NCBI RefSeq assembly: GCF_023094165.1
Contig: NZ_JALMDK010000013.1
Location: 186,001-250,000, forward strand
Length of the DNA: 64,000 bases
From: Crossiella sp. S99.2
GTDB lineage: Bacteria > Actinomycetota > Actinomycetes > Mycobacteriales > Pseudonocardiaceae
Reading direction: 5' to 3'
In this document: one piece after another, positions 1 through 9,100 of the stretch
Layout: each line of letters opens with the position of its first letter
How positions within the stretch are numbered: the stretch's first letter is position 1
Made by a program: the position numbers and the translations under genes
Notes under the pieces: generated by a model
What the model was told of the DNA's origin: nothing
Database searches by the model: none
What the model saw: only the letters and a program-made list of their open reading frames with translations

Positions 1-70
1 CTACTATTCACGCGATCTGCTCGATTTCGACCGCCAGGTGTTCACCGTGGCATTCGCGAAGAAGGTCTGA
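1..70 (+). CDS. 3' end of an unidentified gene (partial)
   Basis: The window opens inside a plus-strand gene. Only the last 22 codons are visible (reading from base 2) and they end in TGA at 68-70. The tail is hydrophilic with hydrophobic patches (…RQVFTVAFAKKV) and is too short to assign to a family. The stop overlaps the ATG of the next gene (TGATG), so the two are probably translated as one operon. Function unknown. Confidence 0.55.
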   Translation, partial: YYSRDLLDFDRQVFTVAFAKKV

Positions 71-360
71 TGAACCTCGCCGACCAGGCCGGGAAGAGTG
101 TCCGCCTCCGCGGCACCGCCGGTAACGCGCACGCCGGCGCGGTTCTCCTCCGCGACGGAGAGCCCCCGGTGTACGTGGCCGGGCTGGCCGACTGGGGCCT
201 GGCCACCGGGCTGACCGTGGAGGTGACCGGGGTGCTGGAGGTCCAGCAGGCCACCGGAACCGCCGACCCGGCCGGACGGATCAGCCACGGCCTGGCCGGC
301 GATGTGCTCCAGCTCCGCGACGCGGACTGGCACCCGGTCCCGGTTCCCCCGAGCCGGTGA
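70..360 (+). CDS. Small hypothetical protein, possibly a beta-barrel
   Basis: This 96-residue protein has no signal peptide or membrane segment. Its start ATG overlaps the upstream stop codon, and an AAGG purine stretch lies a few bases before it. Residues about 10-60 look like alternating beta strands and short turns (VRLRGTAG…GAVLLRDGEPPVYV…LTVEVTGVLEV). That pattern resembles small OB-fold-like barrels, but no diagnostic motif is present and I do not recognise the family. It is the last gene of an operon entering from the left. The next gene is convergent, with its stop at 414, and the 53-base gap shows no clear hairpin. The coding call rests on actinobacterial codon use and coupling; the fold is a guess. 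Confidence 0.55.
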   Translation: MNLADQAGKSVRLRGTAGNAHAGAVLLRDGEPPVYVAGLADWGLATGLTVEVTGVLEVQQATGTADPAGRISHGLAGDVLQLRDADWHPVPVPPSR

Positions 361-413
361 CCGGCGGCGGGCGGGCGACGCGCAGGGGCGCCGCCCGCCC
401 GCCTTGGTCCGGG

Positions 414-2297
414 TCAACGTCGTTGTTCGACCCGGACCCAGTCCACCTCGGTGCGGATCACGCCGTCCCGCACTCTGTCCACACTGGACTGTGGCAGCCC
501 CCAGTACGGCTGGGTGACCTTGTTGTGCCCGGCCGGGTAGGCGCCGCCGAGGGCGAAGTTCAGGATCACGTACTGGTTCTGGTCGAAGACCCACTGCCCG
601 CGCACGGACTCCACGAAGTTGCGGGTGGTGCGGTGGTACTCCCGGCCGTCCAGGAAGAACGCGATGTACTGCGGGGTCCACTCGGCCGAGTAGACGTGCC
701 ACTGGTCCGCGCTGCCGCCGCCCGGGAAGTACTCGGTCTTGCCGATGTTGCCGTCCGCGGAGTAGCCAGGACCGTGCAGCGCGGCGCTGACCCAGTCGCG
801 GTAGCCGATGTTCTCCAGGATGTCGGTCTCACCACTGGCCGGCCAGCCCACGTTCGGATCGTCCACAGTGGACCCCAGCAGCCAGAACGCGGGCCAGTAG
901 CCGTCACCCACCGGCATCCGCACCCTGGCACTGACCCGGCCGTAGGTGAAGTCGTGCTTGGTGTTGGTGTCGATCCGGCCCGAGGTGAAGTCGAACTTGC
1001 CGCCGTTGGGCGTGGTGAACCCGGGCTTCCACTTGGCGGTCAGCTCCAGCAGCCCGTTGTTCACCGAGATGTTCTCCGGTGAGTCCACATAGGCCTGTGC
1101 CTCGCCGTTGACCGGGTTGAAGGTCGCGCCGGTGCGCTGCACCCGCCACTTGTTCCGGTCCAGCGCGCCGCCGGTGAAGTCGTCGAAGAAGGTGGTCTGG
1201 TACGTGCCACCGGGATTCGGCGGCGCGTCCGGGTAGCGGGCCGCGCCACTGCCGCCGGTGCCCCACACCTGGAACTCGTAGAGCGAGTACCCGAACTGGG
1301 CCAGGTGCGGCGCCGGATTGTGGAAGGACCGCCGCTCGATGCCCCGCATCCGGATGTAGCGCGCGTCGGTGCCAATGCTGACCCGGTCGATCCGGCCGAC
1401 CGCCTCACCGGGTGGCTTCACATCCGCCCGCCGGGCCGCGACCTCGCTAGCCGATGGCCGGTAGACCTGCCGCCAGTTCCGGTTGTCCGCCGAGACTTCC
1501 AGGGCGTAGTCCACCGCGTAGGCGGCCTGCCAGTACAGCTCGACCCGGTTGATCCGCGCGGACGCGCCCAGGTCGACCCCGAGCCAGCGGTTGGCGTTCC
1601 AGTCGCTGGACCAGCGGGTGGCGTCATCACGCAGGTTCTCCGGGTAGCCGCCGTCCACCGCGAAGGCCGGTGAGTTGCCGGCGTGCTGGTAGTAGTCGCC
1701 GAAAACCGGGTGCTGGTAAGCGAGATTGCGTTCGGTGCTGCTCGCCGGGGCGGGCACGCCACCGCGGACGATCACCGAGAACAACGAGTAGCCATAAGGG
1801 GTTGCGCGTTCGATGCCGCGCAGCCGGATATGGCGGCCCACCACGTCCTGCGGGTAGGTGTGCACGTTCGTGGTGCCGCCGGTGCCCGCGTTCTCGGTGT
1901 AGAACGGGCGCCAGTCGCTGCCGTTGCCGGAGACCTCCAGGGCGTAACGGCGGCCGTAGGCGGCTTCCCAGACCAGCTGAACCTGGCTGATCCGGATGCT
2001 GGCGCCCAGGTCGATGCGCAGCCAGGCGTCCTCGGCGGCGTTGCTGGCCCAGCGGGTGCCGGGGTTGTTGTCGATGGCCTTGGCCGGACCGAAGTCCGGG
2101 TTCTCCGCCCCGGAGGCGGTGGCCGCGGCCGGGTTGACCGCCAGTGCCGCCGCGGCCCAGTCCTTGTCCCAGCCGGGTTCCGGCGCGGCCCGCGCCGCCG
2201 GGCTGAACCCGGCCCCGGCCAGGATGGTGCCGAACAGGGCGGCGACCAGCGGTGCGATCAGCAGTCGTCGCGACAGGGAACGGTGTTGTGCGCGCAT
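414..2297 (-). CDS. Secreted GH16 endo-beta-glucanase with two discoidin (F5/8 type C) domains
   Basis: Predicted secreted glycoside hydrolase of family 16, most likely an endo-1,3-beta-glucanase (laminarinase type). Residues 1-37 are a signal peptide (RR, hydrophobic core, ARA|AP). Residues about 45-180 and 190-346 are two F5/8 type C carbohydrate-binding domains; each has a RW…W(L)…DLG core and ends in a RLRGIE/RMRGIE strand. Residues about 365-627 are the GH16 catalytic domain. The GH16 signature ETDILE lies at 490-495, with E490 the expected nucleophile, D492 the helper and E495 the acid/base. The start at 2297 is chosen because GAGGTGG sits 5-8 bases upstream; an in-frame TTG at 2312 would overlap that site. 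A sigma-70-like promoter and two identical LacI-type palindromes lie upstream. A chitin or agar substrate cannot be excluded. Confidence 0.92.
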   Translation of the reverse strand: MRAQHRSLSRRLLIAPLVAALFGTILAGAGFSPAARAAPEPGWDKDWAAAALAVNPAAATASGAENPDFGPAKAIDNNPGTRWASNAAEDAWLRIDLGASIRISQVQLVWEAAYGRRYALEVSGNGSDWRPFYTENAGTGGTTNVHTYPQDVVGRHIRLRGIERATPYGYSLFSVIVRGGVPAPASSTERNLAYQHPVFGDYYQHAGNSPAFAVDGGYPENLRDDATRWSSDWNANRWLGVDLGASARINRVELYWQAAYAVDYALEVSADNRNWRQVYRPSASEVAARRADVKPPGEAVGRIDRVSIGTDARYIRMRGIERRSFHNPAPHLAQFGYSLYEFQVWGTGGSGAARYPDAPPNPGGTYQTTFFDDFTGGALDRNKWRVQRTGATFNPVNGEAQAYVDSPENISVNNGLLELTAKWKPGFTTPNGGKFDFTSGRIDTNTKHDFTYGRVSARVRMPVGDGYWPAFWLLGSTVDDPNVGWPASGETDILENIGYRDWVSAALHGPGYSADGNIGKTEYFPGGGSADQWHVYSAEWTPQYIAFFLDGREYHRTTRNFVESVRGQWVFDQNQYVILNFALGGAYPAGHNKVTQPYWGLPQSSVDRVRDGVIRTEVDWVRVEQRR

Positions 2298-2341
2298 GGC
2301 GCCACCTCGCAACTTCAGGGAGGGCTGTCAGCTGGCGGCGT

Positions 2342-2353
2342 GAGAGCGCTCTC
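2342..2353. promoter_or_regulatory. LacI-type operator (proximal)
   Basis: A perfect 12-bp palindrome, GAGAGCGCTCTC, built on the AGCGCT centre typical of actinobacterial LacI-family sugar regulators such as CebR. It lies just downstream of the predicted transcription start of the GH16 gene, where a repressor would block transcription. An identical copy lies 86 bp away at 2428-2439. The regulator that binds it is not identified here. Confidence 0.75.
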
Positions 2354-2362
2354 TCCAGGTTC

Positions 2363-2390
2363 ACTCTAGAACGATTCATGTGCTTGTCAA
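2363..2390 (-). promoter_or_regulatory. Predicted promoter of the GH16 gene
   Basis: On the minus strand a consensus -35 box TTGACA (2385-2390) is followed after 16 bases by TAGAGT (2363-2368) as a -10 box. The expected start near 2356 lies just upstream of the proximal operator. This is one of the few full TTGACA boxes in the window. Confidence 0.6.
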
Positions 2391-2427
2391 TCGCCCGTAA
2401 CGCGGCTGTATTCGGCGCTCCGGATCA

Positions 2428-2439
2428 GAGAGCGCTCTC
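2428..2439. promoter_or_regulatory. LacI-type operator (distal)
   Basis: Second exact copy of GAGAGCGCTCTC, upstream of the GH16 promoter and 60 bp before the divergent secreted protease gene at 2499. A repressor bound at both copies could loop the intervening DNA, or this copy could regulate the protease gene. Both ideas are inference. Confidence 0.7.
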
Positions 2440-2498
2440 AGACTTCGCTGATCACCGCGGCGAGCCAACCCGAACCTCAGGTCGCGCGTCCTACCAGC

Positions 2499-3368
2499 AT
2501 GCCCACCATGATCAGTCTCGTGCTCGCCGCGACCACCGCGCTGGCCCCCGCCGCCGCGCCGGTCGCCGACCCGGTCAAGCTCACCCAGTTCACCCCCGCC
2601 GACCAGGCCGCGGCGCTCGCGCACTGGACCCCGGAGCGCATGCGCGCGGCCGGGCAGGAGTCCGCGGACCGGGCCGAGCGGGTGGCCACGCCATGGGCCG
2701 GGCCGGGGCCCAGGGGTGTGGGCCGGCTGTTCATCACCGAGCGGCCGGGGCCGGAGACCTGGTGCACCGCCACCGCGGTGGCCAAGGACGTGGTGCTGAC
2801 CGCGGCGCACTGCGTGTGGCCGGGCTTCACCCGCTGGGAGGAGCCGATCGAGGCCCGCAACATCGTGTTCGCGCCCGGGTACGACCAGGGGCGCACACCG
2901 CTGGGTGTGTTCGCGGCCAAGGCTTTCCTGATCCAGGAGACCTACCCCAAGGAGTCCAACCCGGACGTGGCCATGGTCGTGCTGACCCCGCGCGACGGAC
3001 AGCACGTGGGCGACCTCGCGGGCACCCAGCGATTGAGCTTCACCCCGCCCACGTCCCTGAAGACCACCATCCTCGGTTACCCGGGCTCGAAGGCGGCGCT
3101 GGGCGAGCGGTTGTTCCGCTGCGAAGTCACCGCGAAGCCGGCCGGGCGGTGGAACACCCCGTGCGATATGGCGGGCGGGTCCAGTGGCGGACCGTGGTTC
3201 ACCGGGTTCGACTCGGGCACCGGGCTGGGCACGATCTACTCGGTGACCAGCAAGGGCGCCATGGACGTGGACGAGAGCACCGGCGAGGTCTACACCAAGG
3301 AACTGGAGGGCACGAAGCTCTCCGCCGCCGACCAGGTGCTGCTGACCCGTGCGGAGCAGGTGGGCTGA
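2499..3368 (+). CDS. Secreted trypsin-like serine protease (family S1)
   Basis: A 289-residue extracellular chymotrypsin-fold peptidase of the V8/streptogrisin-like S1 group. Residues 1-23 form a short signal peptide. The catalytic triad is visible: H104 in LTAAHC, D156 in NPDVAMV, and S229 in GGSSGGPW. C89/C105 and C208/C222 are plausible disulfides. Substrate specificity cannot be read from sequence. ATG 2499 is used, but ATG 2508 (MISLVLA…) would give an equally good signal peptide and neither has a strong ribosome-binding site. The gene is divergent from the GH16 gene and shares the interval with two LacI-type palindromes, so the two secreted enzymes may be co-regulated. Its stop abuts the stop of the convergent LysR gene. 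Confidence 0.88.
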   Translation: MPTMISLVLAATTALAPAAAPVADPVKLTQFTPADQAAALAHWTPERMRAAGQESADRAERVATPWAGPGPRGVGRLFITERPGPETWCTATAVAKDVVLTAAHCVWPGFTRWEEPIEARNIVFAPGYDQGRTPLGVFAAKAFLIQETYPKESNPDVAMVVLTPRDGQHVGDLAGTQRLSFTPPTSLKTTILGYPGSKAALGERLFRCEVTAKPAGRWNTPCDMAGGSSGGPWFTGFDSGTGLGTIYSVTSKGAMDVDESTGEVYTKELEGTKLSAADQVLLTRAEQVG

Positions 3369-4274
3369 TCAGGCGGGCACCCGGTAGCGGCGCAGCGCGG
3401 TGAGCACCGCCTGCACCGCGGGCCTGCCGCGGCTGCTCTCCCGGTTCAGCGCCACGATGTCCCGGCCCGCGTCCTCGGCGTCGATGGCCACCGTGACCAC
3501 CTCGGACCAGTGGCTCAGGTCGGCGATCGCGGGCACGCAGGCCACCCCGTGCCCGGCGGTGACGAAGGCGGCCAGCACCGCGTAGTCGCCGGTGCGGTGC
3601 CGGATGTCCGGGGTGAACCCGGCCCGGCGGCACAGCGCGGGCACCAGGTGGCCGAAGTAGCTGCCCGGTTCGCCGGAGATCCACTGCTCGCCGGCCAGTT
3701 CGGCGATCGGCACCACGCCGGCGCGCCGGGCCAGTCGGTGGGTGACCGGCAGGACCAGGCGGACCGGGTCGTGGAAGAGGATCTCGGCGTGCGTGCCCGG
3801 CGGCACCAGCACCGGCGCGCTGTCGTAGGAGGAGATCACCGCCAGGTCCAGCTCGCCCGCGGGCACCGCGGCCAGCGCGTGCTCGGTGCTGACGTGCCAT
3901 GCCTCCACCCGCAGCCGGGGGTGTTCGGCCTGCAGGTCGGTGAGCACGCTGGGCAGCACGCTGCTCGCGATGGTCTGCACCGCGCCGAGCCGGATCACCC
4001 CCGAGGGCGAGCCGTGCGCCCGCTCGGCCACGGTGCCCGCCTCCTCCAATTCGCGCAGCACCCGCTCGGCGTGCCCGGCCAGCATCAGCCCGGCCTCGGT
4101 GAACCGCAGCGTGCGGCCGACCTTCTCGGTGAGCGCGACCCCGGCGGCGCGTTGCAGCGCGGCGAGCTGGTGGCTGGCCGCGGACCGGCTCAGGTGCAGC
4201 GCCTGCGCGGCGGCGGTCAGGGTGCCCCGGTTGCGCAGTTCGTGCAGCAGGCGCAGGGCCGGCAGGGACAGCAT
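3369..4274 (-). CDS. LysR-family transcriptional regulator
   Basis: A 301-residue LysR-type regulator. Residues 1-60 form the winged helix-turn-helix (TLTAAAQALHLSRSAASHQ), and residues about 90-295 form the two-lobed effector-binding domain (IRLGAVQTIA…LPSVL…ELDLAVIS). Length and layout match the family. It is divergent from the PLP-enzyme gene starting near 4350, the usual arrangement for a LysR protein and its target. The 75-base gap holds a short dyad ATCG-AA-CGAT at 4286-4295 that could be part of its site; this is weak evidence. The effector is unknown. Confidence 0.92.
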   Translation of the reverse strand: MLSLPALRLLHELRNRGTLTAAAQALHLSRSAASHQLAALQRAAGVALTEKVGRTLRFTEAGLMLAGHAERVLRELEEAGTVAERAHGSPSGVIRLGAVQTIASSVLPSVLTDLQAEHPRLRVEAWHVSTEHALAAVPAGELDLAVISSYDSAPVLVPPGTHAEILFHDPVRLVLPVTHRLARRAGVVPIAELAGEQWISGEPGSYFGHLVPALCRRAGFTPDIRHRTGDYAVLAAFVTAGHGVACVPAIADLSHWSEVVTVAIDAEDAGRDIVALNRESSRGRPAVQAVLTALRRYRVPA

Positions 4275-4349
4275 TGGTGCACTGTATCGAACGATGTCCG
4301 GTCAAATGTTGAGCTTGTGTGCCACGGTGGCACCGGGTCTGCTGAGCAG

Positions 4350-5567
4350 GTGACCCTCCCTTACCCGTCCGGCGCGATCCTGAGCGACACCCGCGCGCAC
4401 CTGCGCAAGCTGGACGAGGCCCGCCGCCACATCCGCCACCGCCACGCCGAAGGCCTGCCGCTGCACAACCTCAGCGGGCTGGAACGCCGGATCGACCTGC
4501 CCGAGGTGGATCCGTGGATCCTGGACGACGAGTGGTCCGGCGCGCTCTACGCCGAGCCGCTGCACGAGCTGGGCCTGGAACACCTCGGCGGGCAGTCCGG
4601 CCGGGACGACATCCTGGTCACCAACCGGCTCACCGCGGCGCTGTACGCGGCCATGCAGGTCACCGTGCGTCCCGGGGACACGGTGGTGGGCGTCTCCCCC
4701 ACCTACAGCCACCCCGCGGTGAGCAGAGCGGTCCGTGACGCGGGCGGGCAGCTGGTCGAGACCACCGTGGCCGGGCTGGCGGAAACCCTTGCCGCGCAAC
4801 AGAACGTCGCCGTGGTGGCGCTCACCCGGCTGGCCGTCACCTACGACGCACTGTCCACCGAGGACCTGCACCGGGTGGTCGAACTGGCGCACGCGCACGG
4901 CGCCCTGGTCGTGGTCGACGACGCGGGCGGCGCCCGGGTCGGCCCCGCCGTCCTGGACCAGCCCCGCACCCTGGAGTTCGGCGCCGACCTGGGCGCCACC
5001 GGCCTGGACAAGTACGGCGTCGGCGGTCCCCGGGTCGGCCTGCTCGGCGGCCGCACCGACCTGGTCGCCCTGGCCCGCGCCCGCGCGTTCGAACTCGGCA
5101 CCGAATGCCGCCCCGCGCTCTACCCCGCGGTCGCCCAGACCCTCCAGGACTATCGCCCGCAACGAGTCCGCGACCTGGTCGCGCAAACCCACGAGGTCGG
5201 CGCCGCGCTGCGCGACCGCCTGGGCGACTGGGTCGAGCAAACCCCCTTCATCACCCGCCTGCCCGGCGCGGCCATCCAGGCCGAACTCGCCCGCCGCAAA
5301 CCCATCGCCCCCATGGCCCCCATCGAGGCCACCGCGGCCCTGGCCATGACCCTGCTCCGCGACCACGGCCTGCTCACCGTGCACTTCGCCGGCATGCCGC
5401 CCGGCACCGACGCGCTGCTGATCAAGTTCCTGCCCCCGGAGACCATCGCGCTGTTGGGTGGGCCGGCGGCTTTCGCGGCGGCGGTGGACGACGCGCTGGA
5501 CCAGACGGCGGCGGCGGTGACGGATCCGGCGGCGACGCGGCGCCTGTTGCACGGGCCGCTGCCGTAG
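4350..5567 (+). CDS. SelA-like fold-type-I PLP-dependent enzyme
   Basis: A 405-residue PLP enzyme of the aspartate-aminotransferase fold, closest in feel to the SelA/MJ0158-like and aminotransferase class V groups. The N-terminal arm carries LSGLERR. Residues about 95-115 give the cofactor-binding loop (TNRLTAALYAAM), VVVDDAGG supplies the Asp that pairs with the pyridine nitrogen, and TGLDKYGVGGPR contains the probable Schiff-base lysine. True SelA seems unlikely because there is no selenocysteine context. The reading frame is open far upstream (to 3510) only because it is antisense to LysR; coding character begins near GTG 4350. A start near 4316 cannot be excluded, and the ribosome-binding site is weak. 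Probable target of the divergent LysR regulator; substrate unknown. Confidence 0.78.
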   Translation: MTLPYPSGAILSDTRAHLRKLDEARRHIRHRHAEGLPLHNLSGLERRIDLPEVDPWILDDEWSGALYAEPLHELGLEHLGGQSGRDDILVTNRLTAALYAAMQVTVRPGDTVVGVSPTYSHPAVSRAVRDAGGQLVETTVAGLAETLAAQQNVAVVALTRLAVTYDALSTEDLHRVVELAHAHGALVVVDDAGGARVGPAVLDQPRTLEFGADLGATGLDKYGVGGPRVGLLGGRTDLVALARARAFELGTECRPALYPAVAQTLQDYRPQRVRDLVAQTHEVGAALRDRLGDWVEQTPFITRLPGAAIQAELARRKPIAPMAPIEATAALAMTLLRDHGLLTVHFAGMPPGTDALLIKFLPPETIALLGGPAAFAAAVDDALDQTAAAVTDPAATRRLLHGPLP

Positions 5568-5657
5568 CACGAGCAGTGTTCACCCGGACAGTTGTCGGCG
5601 CACCGGCCGCTGTCGGTGGACGCGCCGCTGTCGGTGCCCGGTCGTAGGGTGGCCCGC

Positions 5658-5933
5658 ATGTGCCGCAACATCACCACACTCCGCGGGTTGCAGCCCTCGG
5701 CGACCGCCGAGGAGATCGAGGCCGCGGCCCGGCAGTACGTGCGCAAGGTCAGCGGAGTGCAGTCGGTCTCCGACGCCACCCGCGAGGCATTCGAACGCGC
5801 GGTCGCCGAGGTGACCGCGACGACGACCCGCCTCCTGGCCGAACTGCCCGACCGCAAGGTCCCACCCCCCACGATCCCGCCACTGCGCCGCCCCGAGGTC
5901 CAAGCCCGCCTGGCCGCCAAGTCCAAGGACTGA
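5658..5933 (+). CDS. DUF2277 family protein
   Basis: A 91-residue cytoplasmic protein of the DUF2277 family. The family hallmark is visible from the first residue: MCRNI-x-TL, then an acidic helix (ATAEEIEAAARQYVRKVSG), and a second helix (REAFERAVAEVT). The usual family length is about 80-95 residues, so it looks complete. ATG 5658 is chosen because homologues begin exactly at MCRNI; an upstream in-frame extension to 5592 is not needed. No biochemical role is established. It stands alone between the PLP-enzyme gene and a repeat-rich convergent gap. Confidence 0.88.
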   Translation: MCRNITTLRGLQPSATAEEIEAAARQYVRKVSGVQSVSDATREAFERAVAEVTATTTRLLAELPDRKVPPPTIPPLRRPEVQARLAAKSKD

Positions 5934-5939
5934 CCCGCC

Positions 5940-6103
5940 CCACAACAGCCAACCCGGCGTACCACAACGGCCAACACCCGGTCCACAACGGCCAACACGC
6001 GCGGAGGGACAAACCCACCCGCGCGTGTTGGCCGTTATGGACGGCGAGTTGGCCGTTGCGGACGGCGAGTTGGCCGTTGCGGGACCGGTGTTGGGGGTTG
6101 TGG
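5940..6103. repeat. 21-bp repeat cluster with inverted halves
   Basis: The convergent gap between DUF2277 and the RND gene is filled by about six units of a 21-22 bp repeat with consensus CGGCCAACTCGCCGTCC plus a short variable end such as ACAA. Units at 5946-5967, 5968-5988 and 5989-6004 are on the plus strand. After a hairpin loop, units at about 6019-6084 run in the opposite orientation. The whole block can therefore fold back on itself. The same unit recurs as a direct tandem array at 28131-28270. Confidence 0.85.
5988..6035. terminator. Bidirectional hairpin terminator candidate
   Basis: Perfect 17-bp inverted repeat: left arm 5988-6004 (starting ACGGCCAACACG), right arm 6019-6035, with a 14-base loop. 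It lies between two convergent genes and lacks a clear T-run on either side, which is common for actinobacterial terminators. It is built from two opposed copies of the 21-bp repeat unit. Confidence 0.7.
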
Positions 6104-9100
6104 TTATTGCATGTGGGCGAATTTCTCGTCGGTGGTGCGGCGGTCCTGCCTGCGCTGCTTGATGTTCTCCACCACCGTGTACAGCGTGGGCACCAGCAGC
6201 AGGGTCAGCACCGTGGAGGACACCAGGCCGCCGATCACCACGATGGCCAGTGGTTGCGAGATGAACCCGCCACCGCCGGTGAGGCCCAGGGCCATCGGGA
6301 TCAGGGCGAAGATGGTGGCCGCGGCGGTCATCACGATGGGGCGCAGGCGATGCCGGCCGCCCTCGATGACCGCTTCCCGCACACTCAGCCCGTCCCGCCG
6401 GTACTGGTTCATCAGGTCGATCAGCACGATCGCGTTGGTCACCACGATGCCGACCAGCATCAGCATGCCGATCAGCGCCGGGACGCCGAGGGCCTTGCCC
6501 GTGATGAGCAGCAGGCCGATCGCGCCGGTGGCCGCGAACGGGATGGAGACCAGCAGGATCAGCGGCTGGATCAGGCTCTGGAAGGTGGCCACCATGATCA
6601 CGAACACGATGGCGATGGCCACCAGCAGGGCCAGGCCCAGGTCGCTGAAGGCCTTCTGCTGTTCGGCGCTGACGCCGCCGATGCTGTAGGCGGCGCCGCC
6701 GGGCAGCTTGAGCGCGTCCAGCTTCTGGCGGAGCTGGGTGGTGACCTCGCCCAGGTTCTGGCCAACCGGGGTGGCCTTGACCGTGGCGCTGCGGGAACCG
6801 TTGATCCGCTTGATCTGCACCGGGGCGTCGACCTGCTTGACCTCGGCGACCGAGTCCAGCCGCACCGGGCCGCCCGCGGTGATCAGCGGGTATGCCTTGA
6901 TCTGGTTGAGGTTCTCCGGGGCCAGGCCGCCGGCCAGCAGCACGTCCTGCCGCTTGCCCGCCACCGAGATCTGGCCGACGGTGGCGCCGCGGAATGCCTG
7001 CGCCAGCAACTGGCCGACGGCCTGGTCGCTCAGGCCGAGCTTGCCCGCGGCCTCCCGGTTGAGGGTGATCTGCACCCGCGGCGCGCTGTCGCCCAGATCG
7101 CTGGCCACGTCGGTGAGGCCGCTGATGCTCTGCACCGTCTCGGTGACCTTGTCCGCGGCGGTGCGCAGCGCGGCCGGGTCGGATGCCTCGACGTTGACCT
7201 CCAGGTTGCTCGCGCCCAGGCCGCCGCCCCCGCCGCCCGCGCCGACGGTGATGTCACCGGCGTCGCTCAGCGCCTTGGTGCGCTCGCGGAGTCTGGCCTC
7301 CACCTTGGGGGTGTCCACGCCGTCGTTGAGCGTGACCGAGTAGCTGGCCGAGTTGCTGCCGCCGCCCCCGCCGAAGGCCGCGAACCCGCCTGCCGAGCCC
7401 ACGTTGACCTGGTAGGTCTTGACCTCGGGGGTGTTCTTGAGGACGTCCTCGACCTTCTTGGCCGCGGCGTCGGTGGCCTGCAGGCTGCTGCCGATGGGCA
7501 GTTTCTGTTGCAGCGCGATGGTGTTCTGGCCGGAGGAGTCCAGGAAGTTGGTCTGCAGCTGCGGGACCAGGGCCAGGGTGCCGCCGAAGACCAGCAGCGC
7601 GGCGATCACGGTGAGCCAGCGGCGGCGGGTGACCCAGCGCAGGATCGGCACGTACATCCGCTGCATCAGGCCGCGGCGTTCCTTCTCCACCTGCGCGCGC
7701 AGCACCTCGCGCGCCTCTTCCTCGTCCTCGGGCAGCACGGCGGGCTTGAGGAACCAGTAGGCCAGCACCGGGATGATGGTCAGCGCGACCAGCAGCGAGG
7801 CCAGCAGCGCGACCGTGACGGTGAGCGCGAACGGGGCGAACAGCTCGCCGACCATGCCGCCGACCACCGCGATCGGCAGGAACACCGCGACCGTGGTCAG
7901 CGTGGAGGAGGTGACCGCGCCGGCGACCTCGCGCACGCCGTCGAGCACCGCCTCGCGTTTCTCCTCGCCGTAGCCCAGATGTCGTTTGATGTTCTCCAGC
8001 ACCACGATCGAGTCGTCCACCACCCGGCCGACCGCGATGGTGAGCGCGCCCAGGGTGAGCATGTTCAGCGACAGGTCGCCGGTCCACAGCACGATCAGCG
8101 CGATCACCAGGGACAGCGGGATGGAGACCGCGGTGACCAGGGTGGAGCGGATGGACAGCAGGAAGATCAGGATGATGATGACGGCGAAGCCGAGGCCGAG
8201 CGCGCCCTCGGTGGTCAGGCCCTCCACCGATTTCTCCACGAACGGCGCCTGGTCGAAGACCACGTCCAGCTTGGCGTTGTCGCCGATCGCCTCGGCCAGG
8301 CTGCCGAGCTTGCCTCGCACCGCGTGCGAGACGTCCACCGCGTTGCCGTCCGGGGCCAGGGTGACCGAGATGCCCAGGCTCTGCTTGCCGTTGGTGCGGG
8401 TCAGCGAGGTGGCCGGGGACTCGGTCTCCTTGATCACCGCGACATCGCCGAGCTTGGCCGGTTTGGCCGCGCGACCGGTCGCGGAGCCGCCGGTGACGCT
8501 CGGGGTGAGGTAGAGGTTCTGCAGGTCCTTCAGCGAGCCGAGCTGCTGGCCGACCTGCACCGACAGCGACTTGTCCCCGCTGGTGATCGACCCGGCCGGG
8601 ATGGAGATGCCGTTGGCACGCAAGGCTTCGGCCACCGCGGTGGGCGCGAGTCCGGCGGCGAGCAGTTTGGTGTTGTCCGGGGTGATGGTGACGATCTGCT
8701 TGGGCGCGCCGGTGACCGAGGCCTCCCGCACCCCGGTCAGCCGCTGCAGCTCGGGCACCACGCTGCGGTCCAGCTTCTGCGCCAGGTCCTTCAGCTCGCC
8801 GTCGGCGGAGGCGGCCAGCACCACCGCGGGCAGGCTGTCGGTGGAGCCGACGATCACATCCGGCTCGACGTCCTGCGGCAGCTGCTTGGCGATCCGGTTC
8901 AGCGCCTGCTGGATGTCGTTGACCGCGTCGCTGACCACGGTGCCGTACTGGAACTGCACCTGCACGGTGGAGGAGCCCTCGCGCGAGGTGGAGGTGACCT
9001 TGTCGACCCCCTTGATCGCGCGCACCGCGTTCTCCACCGGGATGCTGACCTGGTCCTCCACCAGCTCCGGCGAGGAGCCGGGGTAGGCGGCGACCACGGT

